Shown here: positions 62,217 through 64,000 of the stretch, one piece after another
How positions within the stretch are numbered: position 1 is the stretch's first letter
Layout: every line of letters starts with the position of its first letter
Origin: Bacteroidota bacterium
GTDB taxonomy: Bacteria; Bacteroidota; Bacteroidia; Bacteroidales; JACABE01
NCBI GenBank assembly: GCA_026391675.1
Contig: JAPLDQ010000019.1
Span: 151,780 to 215,779 of the forward strand
Length of the DNA stretch: 64,000 nt
Direction of reading: 5' to 3'
Program-made: the position numbers and the translations under genes
Notes under the pieces: model-generated
Told to the model about the DNA's origin: nothing
The model's database searches: none
Seen by the model: only the letters and a program-made list of their open reading frames with translations

Positions 62217-62342
62217 TTACAATATCATGCTTGTTTTATTTTTTTCGTCGCGTTTGGTTGCTTTTGCAGCTCTTTTTTCTTTCAGGTTTTTTGCAGGTAA
62301 TTTTTTAATTAATTTTTCTTTACCTTCTTTTGCTTTTGACAT
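62217..62342 (-). CDS. Small basic protein (41 aa)
   Basis: A 41-codon gene: MSKAKEGKEKLIKKLP, then AKNLKEKRAAKATKRDEKNK and the end TSMIL. It is rich in Lys, Arg, Ala and Glu, so probably helical, possibly nucleic-acid or ribosome associated. Not in any family I recognise. It starts 31 bp after the response-regulator stop and ends 19 bp before a strong terminator, so it belongs to the kinase operon. Confidence 0.68.
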   Translation of the reverse strand: MSKAKEGKEKLIKKLPAKNLKEKRAAKATKRDEKNKTSMIL

Positions 62343-62373
62343 TTTATTTAGTATTAATTTATAGTTTTAACTT

Positions 62374-62808
62374 TTACATTCTTTCCATATACCAGTTTAG
62401 TTCTTTTTCCAATTTTTTAAATTTGAATATACTGGTAATAATCTTTTGCAACCGGATAAAGGCTGTTTCACTTTTCACAACATAATCGTAAGCTTTGTGA
62501 TGCATACAATCCACAGCCACTTCAATTTTATCCTGTCCTGATAACATCACAACAGGCATATCAGGATACTTTGCTTTAATTTTGTCAAGGGTTTCTATTC
62601 CATTCATAGCATCTTTCTCAATACCATCAAGCATATAATCCAGAATAATCACATCAGGATTCTTTGACAGGTTTAACATACAAAGTTCACCGGTAGCATA
62701 AGTTTCTATCGAAAAGTCGGCATGGGAAAGGAATTCAATTTCTAATGATTTTAAATAGACAACATCATCATCAACAAGGAAAAGTTTTATTTTATTTAGA
62801 TTGTTCAT
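62374..62808 (-). CDS. Receiver-only response regulator
   Basis: 144 residues: a single REC domain with acidic pair VDDD (residues 13-16), the phosphoacceptor Asp in VIILDYMLDG, Ser in MLSGQD and Lys in VVKSET. After the domain there is only a short helix (FKKLEKELNWYMERM), no DNA-binding or enzymatic output. It would relay phosphate or act by protein contact, most simply with the hybrid kinase encoded immediately upstream (17-bp overlap). Confidence 0.91.
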   Translation of the reverse strand: MNNLNKIKLFLVDDDVVYLKSLEIEFLSHADFSIETYATGELCMLNLSKNPDVIILDYMLDGIEKDAMNGIETLDKIKAKYPDMPVVMLSGQDKIEVAVDCMHHKAYDYVVKSETAFIRLQKIITSIFKFKKLEKELNWYMERM

Positions 62809-64000
62809 CTTTTGTTTTTTTAATAGTAATTAAATCTTCTTCTAATTCTATACATGCCTGATTACAAACAGTTTCAATCTGAAGCACCATATCAGATATA
62901 CCTTCTGTCTGTTGTTGGTTTTTTGCAAAATCCTGTATCCTTTTTGCCATTTCTTCATAATCGGTATTAATGCCCATAATTACAAATGAAGGAATCATTT
63001 TATGAACTGCTGCATACAAAGATGCCCAGTCCTTTTCTTTCCAGCTCTGTTTCATCGCACTGATTAATGGAGGAGTTTGTTCAAGGTATAACGAAATCAT
63101 TTCCATCATCAGTACCGGGTTGGACTTAGTACGCTGAATTAAATAATTTAAATCAGTATATTTCAATGTTTTAGCTTTTATTATTTCTTCAACTACATTA
63201 TATCCATAGATTAGTTTTGATTTTTTAACCGCACCAATAATTTTAGTATATAATAGTTTTTCATCAACAGGTTTTGCTATGTAATCATTCATACCCACAG
63301 CAGTACATTTTGCCAGATCAACCGTGGTTACATCTGCTGTTAATGCAATAATTGGGATATTAGAATTCATTTCTTCCCTGATATAGCATGTGGCTTCAAA
63401 TCCGTTCATTTCAGGCATCTGTAAGTCCATGAGCACAATATCGTATGATTTGGTTTTTAGTTTTTCAATGGCTATTAATCCGTTGTCAGCTATATCACAT
63501 TCAAATTCAAAATCGTCCAGCAATGTTTTCATCAACAGTTGATTCAATTTAATATCTTCAACAACCAATACTTTAATGCCTTTAATTTCATTATCCAATT
63601 CTATTAACTCATCTTCAGATGCAACTTCAGCTTTTGTCTTTAAAAATTCCAATATAAAACTAAAGGTGGAACCTTCGCCAACTTTACTTATTACATGAAT
63701 ACTTCCATCCTGTGCTTCTACCAATTGTTTAACAATGGCAAGTCCCAATCCGGTCCCTCCGTATAATCTTGAAGTAGTGCTGGATGCCTGTTGGAAATTT
63801 TCAAAAATCTTTTCAATCTTAGTTTCTGATATTCCGATTCCTGTATCCTTTATAGCAAATTCGATACTTACTTTTTTTTCATCTTCAGCTAATAAACGTA
63901 CACTTACAACAATTTTTCCGGTATTTGTGAACTTTACTGAATTACTTACCAGATTCAAAATAATCTGGTGCAAACGTACAGGGTCACCAACTAAAACTTC
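62792..64000 (-). CDS. Hybrid histidine kinase, 3' part (HATPase-REC-HPt)
   Basis: The frame stays open to the right edge: the sequence before LHQIILNLVSN reads EVLVGDPVR, so the start lies outside. Visible: the ATPase domain (N box NLVSNSVKF, G1 DTGIGI, F box and G2 GGTGLGLAIV), a REC domain (LVVEDIKLNQLLM, DIVLMDLQMPEMNG, ALTAD, KPVDE) and a C-terminal HPt domain with His in AAVHKMIPS. Input domains and HisKA are beyond the window. It likely controls the receiver-only regulator downstream. Confidence 0.93.
   Translation of the reverse strand, partial: EVLVGDPVRLHQIILNLVSNSVKFTNTGKIVVSVRLLAEDEKKVSIEFAIKDTGIGISETKIEKIFENFQQASSTTSRLYGGTGLGLAIVKQLVEAQDGSIHVISKVGEGSTFSFILEFLKTKAEVASEDELIELDNEIKGIKVLVVEDIKLNQLLMKTLLDDFEFECDIADNGLIAIEKLKTKSYDIVLMDLQMPEMNGFEATCYIREEMNSNIPIIALTADVTTVDLAKCTAVGMNDYIAKPVDEKLLYTKIIGAVKKSKLIYGYNVVEEIIKAKTLKYTDLNYLIQRTKSNPVLMMEMISLYLEQTPPLISAMKQSWKEKDWASLYAAVHKMIPSFVIMGINTDYEEMAKRIQDFAKNQQQTEGISDMVLQIETVCNQACIELEEDLITIKKTKDEQSK

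Overview
The window is AT-rich chromosomal DNA of a member of the Bacteroidota. The markers are housekeeping promoters of the TAnnTTTG type without Shine-Dalgarno leaders, a TonB-dependent receptor with a carboxypeptidase-regulatory-like N-domain, an HYC_CC_PP protein, PorP/SprF plus C-terminal type IX secretion sorting domains, a TamL-type lipoprotein paired with TamB, and DUF6600. TAA and TGA both serve as stops, so the code is standard. The genus cannot be read from the sequence. The DUF3494 (ice-binding-like) proteins and stress genes fit a free-living, possibly cold-tolerant organism, but that is inference.

Layout. 0-5 kb: a likely copper/heavy-metal cassette (end of a CDF-like transporter, HYC_CC_PP protein, TonB receptor, periplasmic HMA protein). 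5-19 kb: housekeeping genes (Sua5/YciO-like protein, cupin, RarA, phosphoglucosamine mutase, SucC, LolD-like ATPase, a beta-barrel plus 1041-aa TPR pair, phosphodiesterase, EamA transporter), separated by intergenic regions full of short repeats. 19.1-19.3 kb: tRNA-Met and tRNA-Gln. 19.6-27.8 kb: DUF4337 protein, a GH2 glycosidase broken by an in-frame TAA, two L,D-transpeptidases, a cation/Ca exchanger, an AI-2E family permease. 27.8-36.3 kb: a four-gene operon cbpA-cbpM-tamB-tamL. 36.5-62.1 kb: a stress/envelope island (AsmA-like protein, SHOCT protein, two UspA proteins, CsbD-like proteins, OmpA proteins, Mce/Mla transporter, YihY, DUF6600, two DUF3494 secreted proteins with PorP and OmpA partners, PIG-L deacetylase, radical SAM enzyme). 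62.2-64 kb: a hybrid histidine kinase (cut by the window end), a receiver-only response regulator and a 41-residue basic protein.

The main discovery is a 66-bp promoter architecture found 12 times. Read toward the gene it is GTGTGAATNATGTAA, 11 bp, AATTATGTAA, then exactly 22 bp, then a TAnnTTTG-like -7 box. The two AATNATGTAA half-sites are direct repeats with a 21-bp period (two helical turns), and the distance to the -7 box is the same in all copies. Eleven copies lie between 36.3 and 62.2 kb, where each inferred transcription unit starts with one; the twelfth precedes a 64-codon ORF at 22.8 kb. This looks like a regulon driven by one dedicated activator that binds over the -33 region. One copy reads into a terminator with no gene (candidate small RNA) and one into a 281-nt leader. 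The activator is not encoded in the window.

Other points: two MITE-like elements (166 bp and 208 bp with terminal inverted repeats), a 31-bp repeat flanking the exchanger gene, recurring intergenic repeat families, and two small genes of 50 and 41 codons.
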